Assembly (NCBI GenBank): GCA_023954195.1
Contig: JAMLIK010000004.1
Location: forward strand, 1 to 64,000
Source: Xanthobacteraceae bacterium
GTDB lineage: Bacteria > Pseudomonadota > Alphaproteobacteria > Rhizobiales > Xanthobacteraceae
Direction: 5' to 3'
Length of the DNA stretch: 64,000 bases
Shown here in pieces: positions 27,855-36,535 of the stretch; position 1 is the stretch's first letter, and each line of letters starts with the position of its first letter. The position numbers were made by a program, and so were the translations under genes. Below the pieces are notes generated by a model. The model made no database searches, had not been told where the DNA came from, and saw nothing but the letters and a program-made list of their open reading frames with translations.

Positions 27855-28032
27855 GTCCTTGATGGTCAGGGCGGCAGGTTAGAGCGGCGGGGAAGGGCGT
27901 TCAAGCGCGCCGGGCCGTCACAAAAAGCAATGGCGGCCATCGCGATTTGTTGGCATGGGTTTGATGCTTCGGATCGAAGGCGGCCAGCATGGATTGTGTC
28001 ACGGTTCCGCGTCTCGCGGGGAGGGCCTGCCG

Positions 28033-29142
28033 GTGAGGGCTGCATGGTCGCGGATCTCCGGCTGGCTATCGGCGCGCCGCGCGCAGTTCACGCTCGGCCT
28101 GCGGGTGATGATGGCGGCGCTGGCGGCGCTGACCGTCGCGCTCGCGCTGCGCCTGCCGCTGCCGCTATGGGCGGTGCTGACGGCGGTGATCGTGACCCAG
28201 ATGAGCGTCGGCCGCTCCATCAAGGTGACCACCGACTATCTGATCGGCACCATCGGCGGCGCGATCTACGGCGGCGTCATCGCGGTGCTGTTTCCGCATA
28301 CCGGCGAACTGGCGTTGCTCGCCGTCATGGCGCTGGCGGTGGCCCCGCTCGCGGTGGTGGCGGCGATCAATCCCAGCCTCAATGTCGCGCCGGTCACCGC
28401 GATCATCGTGCTGCTGCTGCCGTCGATGACCCATGGCAGTCCGCTGGAATCGGCGATCGACCGAGTGATCGAGGTCGCGGTGGGCGCCTTCGTCGGCCTC
28501 GCGGTGTCGTTCGCGGTGCTGCCGTCGCGGGCGCACAACCTCGCCATCACGGCGGCGGCGCGGATGCTGGATCAAATTGCGGCGACGTTGGATGAACTGC
28601 TGAAGGGGCTGGCCCACGGCCTCGACAGCGAAACCCTGCATCGCTTGCAGGACGGCATCGGCGCGGCGCTGGTCGGCCTCAACGGCGTCGCGTTGGAGGC
28701 CGAGCGCGAGCGGGTGGCGCGGGTCGCGGTCGGCCCGGATACCGGGCCGCTGCTGCGCACCCTGCTGCGGCTGCGCCACGATCTGGTGATGATCGGCCGC
28801 GCCGCCATGGTGCGGCTGCCGGACGATCTGCAATCGCGGCTGGTGGCGGCGCAGACCGAGGTGCGCCTTGCGGCGGGGGACTATCTGCGCGGCTGCGAGG
28901 CCGCGCTGCTCAGCCGCGCCGCGCCGCCGCCGCTCGATGCGTTCGAGGCGGCGCTGCGCGGCTACATCGAGGCGGTCTCGGCTCTGCGTCGCGCGGGCCG
29001 TACCCGCGACCTGCCGGTGGATGTCATCGAGCGGTTTTTCATGGTCGGGTTCGCGCTTGAGCAGTTGCATCAGAATTTCATCGATCTGCGGCGTTGTGTC
29101 GATGCCTGGAGCCACACGGCCGAGCGGCGGCGGCCGGCATGA
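28033..29142 (+). CDS. FUSC family inner-membrane protein
   Basis: Member of the fusaric-acid-resistance/YccS-like family, with 369 residues from the GTG at 28033, which has a strong GGGGAGGG seven bases upstream. The N-terminal half has about six membrane helices (VMMAALAALTVALALRL, LALLAVMALAVAPLAVVAAI, TAIIVLLLPSM, VGAFVGLAVSFAVLP). The C-terminal half is soluble and helical, ending FALEQLHQNFIDLRRCV. A role in aromatic acid efflux or small-molecule transport is inferred from the family only. A longer frame back to 27955 is possible. Confidence 0.82.
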   Translation: MRAAWSRISGWLSARRAQFTLGLRVMMAALAALTVALALRLPLPLWAVLTAVIVTQMSVGRSIKVTTDYLIGTIGGAIYGGVIAVLFPHTGELALLAVMALAVAPLAVVAAINPSLNVAPVTAIIVLLLPSMTHGSPLESAIDRVIEVAVGAFVGLAVSFAVLPSRAHNLAITAAARMLDQIAATLDELLKGLAHGLDSETLHRLQDGIGAALVGLNGVALEAERERVARVAVGPDTGPLLRTLLRLRHDLVMIGRAAMVRLPDDLQSRLVAAQTEVRLAAGDYLRGCEAALLSRAAPPPLDAFEAALRGYIEAVSALRRAGRTRDLPVDVIERFFMVGFALEQLHQNFIDLRRCVDAWSHTAERRRPA

Positions 29143-29245
29143 GCGCATGCGCGGGTGGCGCCGCCGCTGTTGCGGTCGGCTTTGGAACCTCTAAAATCGC
29201 GCGCAATGTGAAACGCCGGCTCGACCGGGAAGGACAGGAAAGCCC

Positions 29246-30763
29246 ATGCTGATTCCACTGGCGGACGTGCCGCGCTGGTATGCCGATCGCAAGCCGAAGG
29301 ACACCGTCGCGGTTCGGCATGGCGCGGATGAACTGACCTGGGAGATGCTGGAGCGCAACGCCAACCGCCGCGCGCGCGCCTTCGCGGAGCGCGGCGTCAA
29401 GGCCGGCGATTTCGTCGCCATCGGCCTGCCGAACAGCAATGCCTTCTACGAGACAAGTTTCGCGATATGGAAGCTCGGCGCGACGCCGACCTCGCTGTCG
29501 CACCGGCTGCCGCGCGGCGAGGCCGCCGCGATTCTCGATATCCTCAAACCCGCGCTGGTAGTCGGCGGCGAGGCCGACTGGAACGCGCCCAACCGCGTGC
29601 CGCGCGACTTCGTGCCCGAGGGCGTCTCCGACGAGCCGCTCGACCGCCCGGTGGCGCGCTACTGGAAGGCGATGACCAGCGGCGGTTCGACCGGCCGCCC
29701 GAAGGTGATCCTCGACCACCTGCCGGCGGTCACCGAGACCGCCATGGAGCAGCCGCTGCTGATCCAGCCCGGCGCGGCCCTGCTCAATCCGGGGCCGCTC
29801 TATCACAACGCGCCGTTCATCGTGTCGCATTTCGCGCTGTTCGGCGGCGGCAGCGTCACCGGCATGACCAAGTTCGACGCCGAGGAAACGCTGCGGCTGA
29901 TCGACCGTTACCAGCTCGAATGGGTCAACTTCGTGCCGACCATGATGCACCGGATCTGGGCGCTGCCGGAGGAGGTGCGCAATCGCTACGACGTCTCCAG
30001 CCTCAAGACCGTGTTTCACATGGCCGCGCCGATGCCGCTGTGGCTCAAGGAGAAGTGGATCGAGTGGCTCGGCCCCGAACGCATTTATGAGCTTTACGGC
30101 GGCACCGAACGCCAGGGCCGCACGGTGATTACCGGCACCGAATGGCTCGAACATCGCGGCTCGGTCGGCAAGGTCGATCCAACCGCCTGCGGCATCCGCA
30201 TCATCGGCGAGGACGGCAACGACGTGCCGGTCGGCGAAACCGGCGAGGTTTATTTCATGCCGCTCGACGGGATCGGCACCACCTATCACTATCTCGGCGC
30301 CGAACCGAAGCGCCGCGCCGACGGCTGGGAATCGATCGGCGACGTCGGCAGGCTCGACGAAGACGGCTATCTCTATCTCGGCGACCGCCTCACCGACATG
30401 ATCCTGCGCGGCGGCGCCAATCTCTATCCGGCGGAGATCGAGGCTGCGGTGCTGGCGCATCCTGACGTGCATTCGAGCATCGCGGTCGGCCTGCCCGATC
30501 CCGAACTCGGCAATCGCATCCATGCGATCATCGAGATCAACGACGGCGCCGACGCACGCGCCGTGATCGACGACATGGGCGCGGTGCTGGCCGACCGGCT
30601 CAGCCGCAACAAGCACCCGGAGAGCTACGAGGTTTCGCAGGTGACGCTGCGCGACGATTCCGGCAAAAGCCGCCGCACGCTGTTGCGCGAGGAGCGGCTG
30701 ACATGGCTGAAGGAAGGCCGCGAGTTCCGCATCTATCCCGCGCGTGAAGGCCGCGACCGATGA
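29246..30763 (+). CDS. AMP-dependent acyl-CoA ligase
   Basis: Adenylate-forming enzyme (ANL superfamily) of 505 residues that activates an unknown carboxylic acid as its CoA thioester. Motifs: MTSGGSTGRPKVIL (P-loop) near 146, YELYGGTE (A5), WESIGDVGRLDEDGYLYLGDR (A7/A8 hinge region), and DDSGKSRRTLL with the catalytic lysine near the C terminus. It resembles the bile-acid/long-chain ligase subgroup. AGGACAGGAAAG precedes the ATG. The stop overlaps the next gene (ATGA at 30760), so the pair is coupled. Confidence 0.88.
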   Translation: MLIPLADVPRWYADRKPKDTVAVRHGADELTWEMLERNANRRARAFAERGVKAGDFVAIGLPNSNAFYETSFAIWKLGATPTSLSHRLPRGEAAAILDILKPALVVGGEADWNAPNRVPRDFVPEGVSDEPLDRPVARYWKAMTSGGSTGRPKVILDHLPAVTETAMEQPLLIQPGAALLNPGPLYHNAPFIVSHFALFGGGSVTGMTKFDAEETLRLIDRYQLEWVNFVPTMMHRIWALPEEVRNRYDVSSLKTVFHMAAPMPLWLKEKWIEWLGPERIYELYGGTERQGRTVITGTEWLEHRGSVGKVDPTACGIRIIGEDGNDVPVGETGEVYFMPLDGIGTTYHYLGAEPKRRADGWESIGDVGRLDEDGYLYLGDRLTDMILRGGANLYPAEIEAAVLAHPDVHSSIAVGLPDPELGNRIHAIIEINDGADARAVIDDMGAVLADRLSRNKHPESYEVSQVTLRDDSGKSRRTLLREERLTWLKEGREFRIYPAREGRDR

Positions 30764-32046
30764 GCGTCGCGGATCAAGCGGCCGGCGACAGCGTGCTGAT
30801 CGTCGGCACGCTCGACACCAAGCCGGATGAGCTGGCGTTTCTGCGCGATTGCATCGTCGAGGCCGGCGGCCGCGCCGTGGTCATGGATGTCGGCGTCCGC
30901 GAGCAGACGCGGTTCGCGGCCGATATCACCAACAGCGATGTCGCCGCCGCGGCCGGCATGACGCTGGAGGCGATCGCGACCTCGGCGGATGAAAACGTCG
31001 CCATGCAGGCGATGACGCGCGGCGCCATCGCGCGGACGCTGGAGGCGGTCAACGGCGGCCGCGTGCGGGGCGTTGTGGTGCTCGGCGGCACCATGGGCAC
31101 GGATTTGGCGCTGGATGTCACGGCGGCGTTGCCGGTCGGCGTTCCGAAAATGCTGATCTCGACCGTCTCGTTCTCCCATCTCATTCCGCCCGAGCGCCTC
31201 GCGCCGGATCTGATGGCGATACTCTGGGCCGGGGGACTGTATGGGCTCAACAGCCTGTGCCGGTCGTCGTTGCGGATGGCGGCGAACGCCATCCTGGGCG
31301 CGTGCCGGAATGCGAGGCCGATCGCGTTCGATCGTCCGCTGGTCGGCATCAGTTCGCTCGGCACCAGCGCGTTGCGCTACATCGTGACCTTGAAGCCGGA
31401 GCTTGAGCGGCGCGGCTACGAGGTGGCGGTGTTCCACGCCACCGGCATGGGCGGCCGCGCCCTGGAATCGCTGGCGGCGCAGAACAAATTCGCCGCGGTA
31501 CTGGATCTCTGTCTGCAAGAGGTCGCCAACGACGTTCAGGGCTCCATCGTCACGGCGGGCGAGGACCGGCTGGAGAATGCCGGCCGCACCGGGATTCCGC
31601 AGATCGTCGCGCCCGGCGCGATCGACATGATCGACATGCCGTCGTGGAAGGAGACGCCGGCCGCCTATGCCGGCCGTCCGCATCATGCGCACAATCGGCT
31701 GATCGCGTCGGTGACGTCGACCGCCCCGGAGCGCCGCGCGGTGGCGCGCGCCATCGCCCGCAAGCTGGCGTCCGCCCGCGGCAAGGTGAAAGTCATCCTG
31801 CCGCGCGAGGGCATTCAGGAATGGGATCGCCAGGGTCAGCCGTTGCACGAACCCGAGGCGCACCGCGCCTTTGTCGAGGAGTTCGTCGGCGCGTTGAGTC
31901 CACCGGTCGATCTCCTCGAACTGGACGCGCATATCAACGACGCCGCGTTCATCGAGGCGGTGATGGCGACGTTCGACGACTGGGTCGATCAAGGGATCAT
32001 TCCGCCGGGAGGCGCGCGATCTTCGGATGGCTCGTTGCGAACCTGA
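30760..32046 (+). CDS. Tm-1-like ATP-binding domain protein (UPF0261)
   Basis: Protein of 428 residues, homologous to the N-terminal part of the plant antiviral protein Tm-1. Visible signatures are VLIVGTLDTKPDELAFLRD at the start, VVVLGGTMGTDLALDV, the LISTVSFSHLIPP segment, GISSLGTSALRYI, FHATGMGGRALESL, and the closing PREGIQEWD. The family binds ATP but its reaction is unknown. Bacterial copies often pair with a TIM-barrel PEP-hydrolase-like gene, which is missing here. It is fused into an operon by overlaps at both ends (ATGA upstream, TGATG downstream). Confidence 0.9.
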   Translation: MSVADQAAGDSVLIVGTLDTKPDELAFLRDCIVEAGGRAVVMDVGVREQTRFAADITNSDVAAAAGMTLEAIATSADENVAMQAMTRGAIARTLEAVNGGRVRGVVVLGGTMGTDLALDVTAALPVGVPKMLISTVSFSHLIPPERLAPDLMAILWAGGLYGLNSLCRSSLRMAANAILGACRNARPIAFDRPLVGISSLGTSALRYIVTLKPELERRGYEVAVFHATGMGGRALESLAAQNKFAAVLDLCLQEVANDVQGSIVTAGEDRLENAGRTGIPQIVAPGAIDMIDMPSWKETPAAYAGRPHHAHNRLIASVTSTAPERRAVARAIARKLASARGKVKVILPREGIQEWDRQGQPLHEPEAHRAFVEEFVGALSPPVDLLELDAHINDAAFIEAVMATFDDWVDQGIIPPGGARSSDGSLRT

Positions 32047-32735
32047 TGGATTTGACCTCGATGGAAACAGGGAAGCAGGCGCTCGTTCTCGATTTCGGCG
32101 GCGTCATTTCACGGACCATGTTCGAGACGCATCATGTCACCGAACATGCGCTGGGTCTTGCTCCCGGCACGCTGACATGGCGCGGACCGTTCGATCCTGC
32201 GTCGGATCCGGTGTGGGTCGACATGCAGGAAGGCCGCATCACCGAGCGCGACTACTGGAATATCCGCATCGCCGAGATCAGCAGCCGGTTCGGCGAACGC
32301 TGGGAGATGAGCGACTTCGTGCGCCGGGCGCGCGGCGACGATCCGATCGCGACCATGCGGCCGGAGGCGGTGAAAACGATCGAGACAGCGGCCGCCGCCG
32401 GCAAGCGGCTGGCGATTCTCTCCAACGAACTCGATCTGTTCTACGGCAAGGGATTTACCCGCCGCTTTCCGCTGCTCAGCACGTTCGAGGTGGTCGTCGA
32501 CGCGACCTATACCGGCATCCTGAAGCCGGATCCGCGCGCCTACCAGCTCTGCCTCGACGCGCTGAAGCTGCCGGCGGATCAGTGCGTCTTCGTGGACGAC
32601 CAGCGCCGCAACATCGAGGGCGCGGACAAGGCCGGAATGGCCACGGTGCATTTCGATGTCCGCGCGCCGAAGCAATCCTTCGCGCGGGCGCTGACCCTGC
32701 TGGGCCTGTCGCCGGATGTCCTTGCCGAAGTGTAG
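32046..32735 (+). CDS. HAD-superfamily hydrolase
   Basis: HAD-IA type hydrolase of 229 residues. Motif I reads LVLDFGGVIS, so the nucleophile Asp is present, but the usual second Asp (acid/base) is Gly, as in the epoxide-hydrolase/YihX-like branch. Motif II is LAILSNE, motif III is GILKPDPRAY, and motif IV is CVFVDDQRRNIEGA. The cap domain lies between motifs I and II. The start overlaps the previous stop (TGATG). A phosphate ester intermediate in the same pathway as the upstream ligase is plausible but not shown. Confidence 0.88.
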   Translation: MDLTSMETGKQALVLDFGGVISRTMFETHHVTEHALGLAPGTLTWRGPFDPASDPVWVDMQEGRITERDYWNIRIAEISSRFGERWEMSDFVRRARGDDPIATMRPEAVKTIETAAAAGKRLAILSNELDLFYGKGFTRRFPLLSTFEVVVDATYTGILKPDPRAYQLCLDALKLPADQCVFVDDQRRNIEGADKAGMATVHFDVRAPKQSFARALTLLGLSPDVLAEV

Positions 32736-32761
32736 CGCGGGATTCGCTCCGGCTCCCGCGC
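32735..32761. terminator. Hairpin between convergent HAD and aminotransferase genes
   Basis: Perfect 8-bp stem GCGCGGGA/TCCCGCGC (32735-32742, 32754-32761) with an 11-base loop, beginning at the last base of the HAD stop codon and ending 6 bases before the convergent gene's stop. No T-run. Confidence 0.45.
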
Positions 32762-32767
32762 GTCGAT

Positions 32768-34123
32768 CTACCCGGCGATGGCCGCAAGACCCGCATCCAG
32801 AGCCTTGGCGATGGTCTGGACGTCGGCGGCGCTGAGGATCAGGGGCGGCGACAGGATGATGTTGTTGCCGGAGACGCGGATCATCACGCCGGCCTGATAG
32901 GCGGTGTCGGCGATCGTGGCGAGCCGCGCCTTGTCGAGCGGCCTCTTCGTCGCCCGGTCCTCGACCAGTTCGAGCGCCGCCATCAGCCCCTTGCCGCGGA
33001 CGTCGCCGATCACCGCATGCTTGGCTTGAAGCGCCACGAGCGCCGCCAGCAACTCCTCGCCTCGTGCGGCGGCGTTGTCGTTGAGCTTGAGGCGGCGCGT
33101 CTCGGCCAGCGCGGCGATGCCGGCGGCGCAGCCCACCGGATGTCCCGAATAGGTGTAGCCGTGGCCGATCGCGCCGACGCCGGATGTGTCGGATTCGAAA
33201 ACCTCCGCCATCTTCTCGCCGATCAGCGTCGCGCCGAGCGGAAAGTAGCCGGAGGTGATCGCCTTGGCGATGGTCATCATGTCCGGCTTCACTCCCCACA
33301 GCCGCGCGCCCGACCACGCGCCGGTGCGGCCGAAGCCGGTGACGACCTCGTCGGAGATCATCAGGATGCCGTGCCTGTCGCAGATTTCGCGGACCAGCTT
33401 CATGAAGCTTTCGGGCGGCACGATCACGCCGCCGGCGCCGAGCACCGGCTCCATGATGAAGGCAGCGATGGTGTCGCCGCCCTGAAACGCGATCTCGTCC
33501 TCCAGCGCGGCGGCGCAGAGTTTCGCGAGTTTGGCCGGGTCGGTTTCATTGAATGGATTGCGATAGGTCGATGGCGCGGGAACGTGAAACACGCCCGGCA
33601 GCAGCGGTTCGTAGTTGCGGCGGAAATTGGCGTTGCCGTTGACCGAGGCCGCGCCGAAATGGGTGCCGTGATAGCCTTTCTTGAGCGCGATGAATTTGGT
33701 GCGGTCGCTCTCGCCCTTGATCTTCCAGTATTGCCGCGCCAGGCGCAGCGCGGTCTCGACCGAATCGGAGCCGCCGGAGGTGAAGAACGCGCGCGCCATG
33801 CCGTCCGGCTTGAACCATTCGGTGAGTTCGTCGGCGAGCTGGATCGAGGGGCCGGTCGAGGTGCCGCGAAAGCCCGAGTAATAGGGCAGCATGTCCAGTT
33901 GCTCGGTGATGGCCTTCTTGATCGGGTCGCAGCTATAGCCGAGGTTGACGTTCCACAGTCCGGCCACCGCGTCGAGCAGGGTGCGGCCCTCGATGTCCGA
34001 GACGTGAACGCCGGAGCCTTTCATCATGATCTTCGGCGGATGCGCCCGCATTTCCGCCGGATGCGCCATCGGGTGCCAGATGGCCTTGGCGTTGTTGGCG
34101 ATCAGGAAGTTGCTGTCTTGCAT
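32768..34123 (-). CDS. Class III aminotransferase (omega-amino acid/amine type)
   Basis: PLP enzyme of 451 residues of the omega-amino-acid:pyruvate transaminase group. Visible are LWNVNLGYSCDP, FTSGGSDSVETALRLARQYW (PLP phosphate loop), GYHGTHFGAASVNG, ISDEVVTGFGRTGAW with the ring-binding aspartate, and TIAKAITSGYFPLGA with the Schiff-base lysine at 287. Donors such as beta-alanine, putrescine or taurine are typical for the family; none can be chosen here. It lies downstream of the IclR gene on the same strand's far side, separated by a repeat, and converges with the ligase/Tm-1/HAD operon. Confidence 0.9.
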   Translation of the reverse strand: MQDSNFLIANNAKAIWHPMAHPAEMRAHPPKIMMKGSGVHVSDIEGRTLLDAVAGLWNVNLGYSCDPIKKAITEQLDMLPYYSGFRGTSTGPSIQLADELTEWFKPDGMARAFFTSGGSDSVETALRLARQYWKIKGESDRTKFIALKKGYHGTHFGAASVNGNANFRRNYEPLLPGVFHVPAPSTYRNPFNETDPAKLAKLCAAALEDEIAFQGGDTIAAFIMEPVLGAGGVIVPPESFMKLVREICDRHGILMISDEVVTGFGRTGAWSGARLWGVKPDMMTIAKAITSGYFPLGATLIGEKMAEVFESDTSGVGAIGHGYTYSGHPVGCAAGIAALAETRRLKLNDNAAARGEELLAALVALQAKHAVIGDVRGKGLMAALELVEDRATKRPLDKARLATIADTAYQAGVMIRVSGNNIILSPPLILSAADVQTIAKALDAGLAAIAG

Positions 34124-34215
34124 GATGACGGCTTTCTTTGGTGTTGCGGGATCAGGTGTCCGGTTAGAGCCTGATTCAACTGCGTTGAATTAAGCTCGCC
34201 GGTTATCTTTTGTTT

Positions 34216-34266
34216 GAGCATGATCTTTTCCGAAAACCGGCTTCCACTTTTCGGGATCATGCTCTA
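34216..34266. repeat. GAGCATGATC inverted repeat, family C, copy 2
   Basis: Perfect 10-base inverted ends GAGCATGATC (34216-34225) and GATCATGCTC (34255-34264). The inside is TTTTCCGAAAACCGG then CTTCCACTTTTCGG. The three bases 34264-34266 (CTA) form the TAG stop of the iclR-type gene on the minus strand. Confidence 0.9.
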
Positions 34267-35037
34267 GGCCACGCGCGGTTGTCGTGGCGACGGCTGCTCG
34301 CCGAACAGCCGGGCGGAGATTTTTTCCGATGCGCCGCGCACCGCCTGGACATGGTGATCCGTCGTTGCCTTGGTGCGGCGCGACAGCGGCATCGCGATGG
34401 CGATCGATCCGAGCGCGTAGCCGTCGAGTCCGAGGATCGGGGCGGCGACGCTGACGACGCCGTCCTCGAAGCCCTGCTCGCCCTGCGAATAGCCGCGCGC
34501 GGCGGCGGCCGTGATGGCGTCGTCGAGGCGCGCCGGCTGCACTAGGGTATGGCGGGTGAAGGCGGCCGGCGTCTTACGCAGATACGACTTCACCAGCGGG
34601 GCGGGCGAGAAGGCGAGAAAGGCGATGCCGGACGCCGTGGCGTGCAGCGGCAGAATTTGTCCGGTGGCGACGCTGACGCGGTTGGCCTTGCTCGATTCCT
34701 CGACGTGAAGCGTGACGAGGCCGCGCGCGCCGAACTCCGACAGATGAACGGTTTCGTCGGTCGCGGCGGCGACCTCGCGAAGCACCGGAACGGCGACCTG
34801 CAACAGCGGAAAATGCGTTTCGCGCACGCGCGCCAGGCGCAGCACGCTCGCTCCGAGCTGATAGCGCCGGGTCGCCGCGTGCTGTTCGACCAGCCCGGAA
34901 TTGGCCAGCGCCACCAGCAGCCGGCGCGTCGTCGCCTTGTCGAACCGCGCCTGCCGCGCCAGGTCCGACAGGCCCCATTCGGGCTCGTCCTCGGTGAAGA
35001 AGTTCAGCAGCGAGATGGCTTTCTCGACGGTGCTCAT
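34264..35037 (-). CDS. IclR-family transcriptional regulator
   Basis: Regulator of 257 residues. The N-terminal winged helix is STVEKAISLLNFF, then LSDLARQARFDKATTRRLLVAL with the recognition helix, and LVEQHAATRRYQLGASVL. The C-terminal IclR effector domain holds TDETVHLSEFG, ATGQILPLHATASGIAFLAF and ARGYSQGEQGFEDGVVSVAAPI, where small acids usually bind. The ATG at 35037 starts at the family boundary; the upstream open frame is not conserved. Divergence from the aminotransferase-SDR-SDR genes suggests it controls them. Confidence 0.92.
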   Translation of the reverse strand: MSTVEKAISLLNFFTEDEPEWGLSDLARQARFDKATTRRLLVALANSGLVEQHAATRRYQLGASVLRLARVRETHFPLLQVAVPVLREVAAATDETVHLSEFGARGLVTLHVEESSKANRVSVATGQILPLHATASGIAFLAFSPAPLVKSYLRKTPAAFTRHTLVQPARLDDAITAAAARGYSQGEQGFEDGVVSVAAPILGLDGYALGSIAIAMPLSRRTKATTDHHVQAVRGASEKISARLFGEQPSPRQPRVA

Positions 35038-35112
35038 GGGCGCTGGCTCGGAGGCTCCGGCCGCCAACTTGACACCGGCGTGATGGGAATGCAAGTCTAT
35101 ATATGAACTATC

Positions 35113-35135
35113 GGATCGAATAATGATCCATGGAT
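35113..35135. promoter_or_regulatory. Candidate regulator-binding palindromes in the divergent iclR/aminotransferase region
   Basis: GGATC (35113-35117) and GATCC (35125-35129) form an inverted repeat 7 bases apart, and ATCCATGGAT (35126-35135) is a perfect palindrome that overlaps the start codon at 35130. The 92-base divergent gap is AT-richer than its surroundings. Binding by the IclR protein is an inference from position alone. Confidence 0.35.
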
Positions 35136-36533
35136 AATCGTATGAATTTGGCGCTGCAAACCCCCGCCGAGGCGACGATCGAAGCGTTGCTCGATGCCGA
35201 GCAGGCGCGATTTCTGCAAAACCATCCGCGCTCGGCCGAGGCATGGCGGCAGGGCGAGCGGCATTTCCTGTTCGGCGGGCCGTCGCACTGGATGCGGCGC
35301 TGGGCCGGCGGCTTTCCGGTCTATGTCGAGCAGGCCGAGGGCGCGCGGCTGCGCGACATCGACGGCCACGAGTATGTCGACTTCTGCCTCGGCGACACCG
35401 GCGCGATGTGCGGCCATACACCGGCGCCGGTGCTGCAAGCGGCGCAACGCCAGCTCGCGCGCGGCACGACGATGATGCTGCCGACCGAGGACAGCCTGTG
35501 GGTCGGGCAGGAACTGACCCGGCGCTTCGGCCTGCCTTACTGGACGCTGACCACCTCCGCGACCGACGCCAATCGCGGCGCGATCCGCATCGCGCGCATG
35601 ATTACCGGCCGCCCCAAGGTGCTGGTGTTCTCCGGCTGTTATCACGGCGGCGTCGAGGAGGCGCATGTCGAGATCCGCGACGGCAGGATCGGCCTGCGCA
35701 ACATGATCCATCCCAACGGGGTCGATCACGCGGCGGTGTCGCGTGTCGTCGAGTTCAACGATGTCGCGGCGCTGGAGCAGGCGCTGGCGGCGGGCGATGT
35801 CGCCTGCGTGCTGACCGAGCCGATCATGACCAATTTCGGCATGATCCCGCCGGCGGACGGCTTTCACGCCGCGCTGCGCGAACTGACGCGGCGCGCGGGC
35901 ACCGTGCTGGTGATCGACGAGACCCACACGCTGTCGTCTGGCCCCGGCGGCTACACCGCGCTGCACGGACTGGAGCCGGATATCCTGGTGGCCGGCAAGG
36001 CCATCGCCGGCGGCATTCCGGCGGCGGTGTTCGGCCTGACGCAAGCGATCGCCGAACGGCTGTGGGCGATCGTGCCGCGTGTGAATCCGCGGATCCGGCA
36101 GTCGGCGCATCTCGGTATCGGCGGCACGCTGGCCGGCAACGCGCTGACGGTGGCGACCATGCGCGCCGTGCTGGAGCAAGTGCTGACGCCGGCCAACTAC
36201 GCGCGCATGATCGGCCTCGCCTCCCGGCTCGCCGGGGATGCGCGCGCGATCATCGACGCTCACGGCCTGCCGTGGCATGTGACTCAAGTGGGAGCGCGCG
36301 CGGAAATCATGCTGATGCCGTCGCCGCCGAAAAATGGCGCCGACGTGATCGCGGGGCGGCGCGCCGGTCTGGAGACGCTGCTGCATGCCTTCTACATGAA
36401 CGAGGGCATTCTGGTCACTCCGTTCCACACCATGTTCCTGATGTGCCCGGCGACCGAGGCCGCCGATGTCGCGCGCCACGCCGAGGTGTTCGCGCGCTTC
36501 GTCGCGATGCTGCGACAGGCCGAGGTGGTGTGA
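35130..36533 (+). CDS. Class III aminotransferase (glutamate-1-semialdehyde-mutase-like)
   Basis: PLP enzyme of 467 residues, closer to the glutamate-1-semialdehyde aminomutase branch than to its neighbour at 32768. It shows YVDFCLGDTGAMCGH, a TTSATDANRGAIRIAR phosphate loop, FSGCYHGGVEEAHVE, VIDETHTLSSGPGG with the ring-binding aspartate, and ILVAGKAIAGGIPAA with the Schiff-base lysine at 290. The alteration from the usual SGTEA to SATDA marks a divergent subgroup. The start may be 35130 or the second ATG at 35142. First gene of a three-gene operon with two SDRs. Confidence 0.87.
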   Translation: MDNRMNLALQTPAEATIEALLDAEQARFLQNHPRSAEAWRQGERHFLFGGPSHWMRRWAGGFPVYVEQAEGARLRDIDGHEYVDFCLGDTGAMCGHTPAPVLQAAQRQLARGTTMMLPTEDSLWVGQELTRRFGLPYWTLTTSATDANRGAIRIARMITGRPKVLVFSGCYHGGVEEAHVEIRDGRIGLRNMIHPNGVDHAAVSRVVEFNDVAALEQALAAGDVACVLTEPIMTNFGMIPPADGFHAALRELTRRAGTVLVIDETHTLSSGPGGYTALHGLEPDILVAGKAIAGGIPAAVFGLTQAIAERLWAIVPRVNPRIRQSAHLGIGGTLAGNALTVATMRAVLEQVLTPANYARMIGLASRLAGDARAIIDAHGLPWHVTQVGARAEIMLMPSPPKNGADVIAGRRAGLETLLHAFYMNEGILVTPFHTMFLMCPATEAADVARHAEVFARFVAMLRQAEVV

Positions 36534-36535
36534 TC

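Noticed and set aside
32027-34174. Open frame of about 715 codons on the plus strand across the HAD and aminotransferase genes
   Set aside because: It overlaps a HAD gene and an opposite-strand aminotransferase, both with full active-site motifs; its own sequence is low-complexity.
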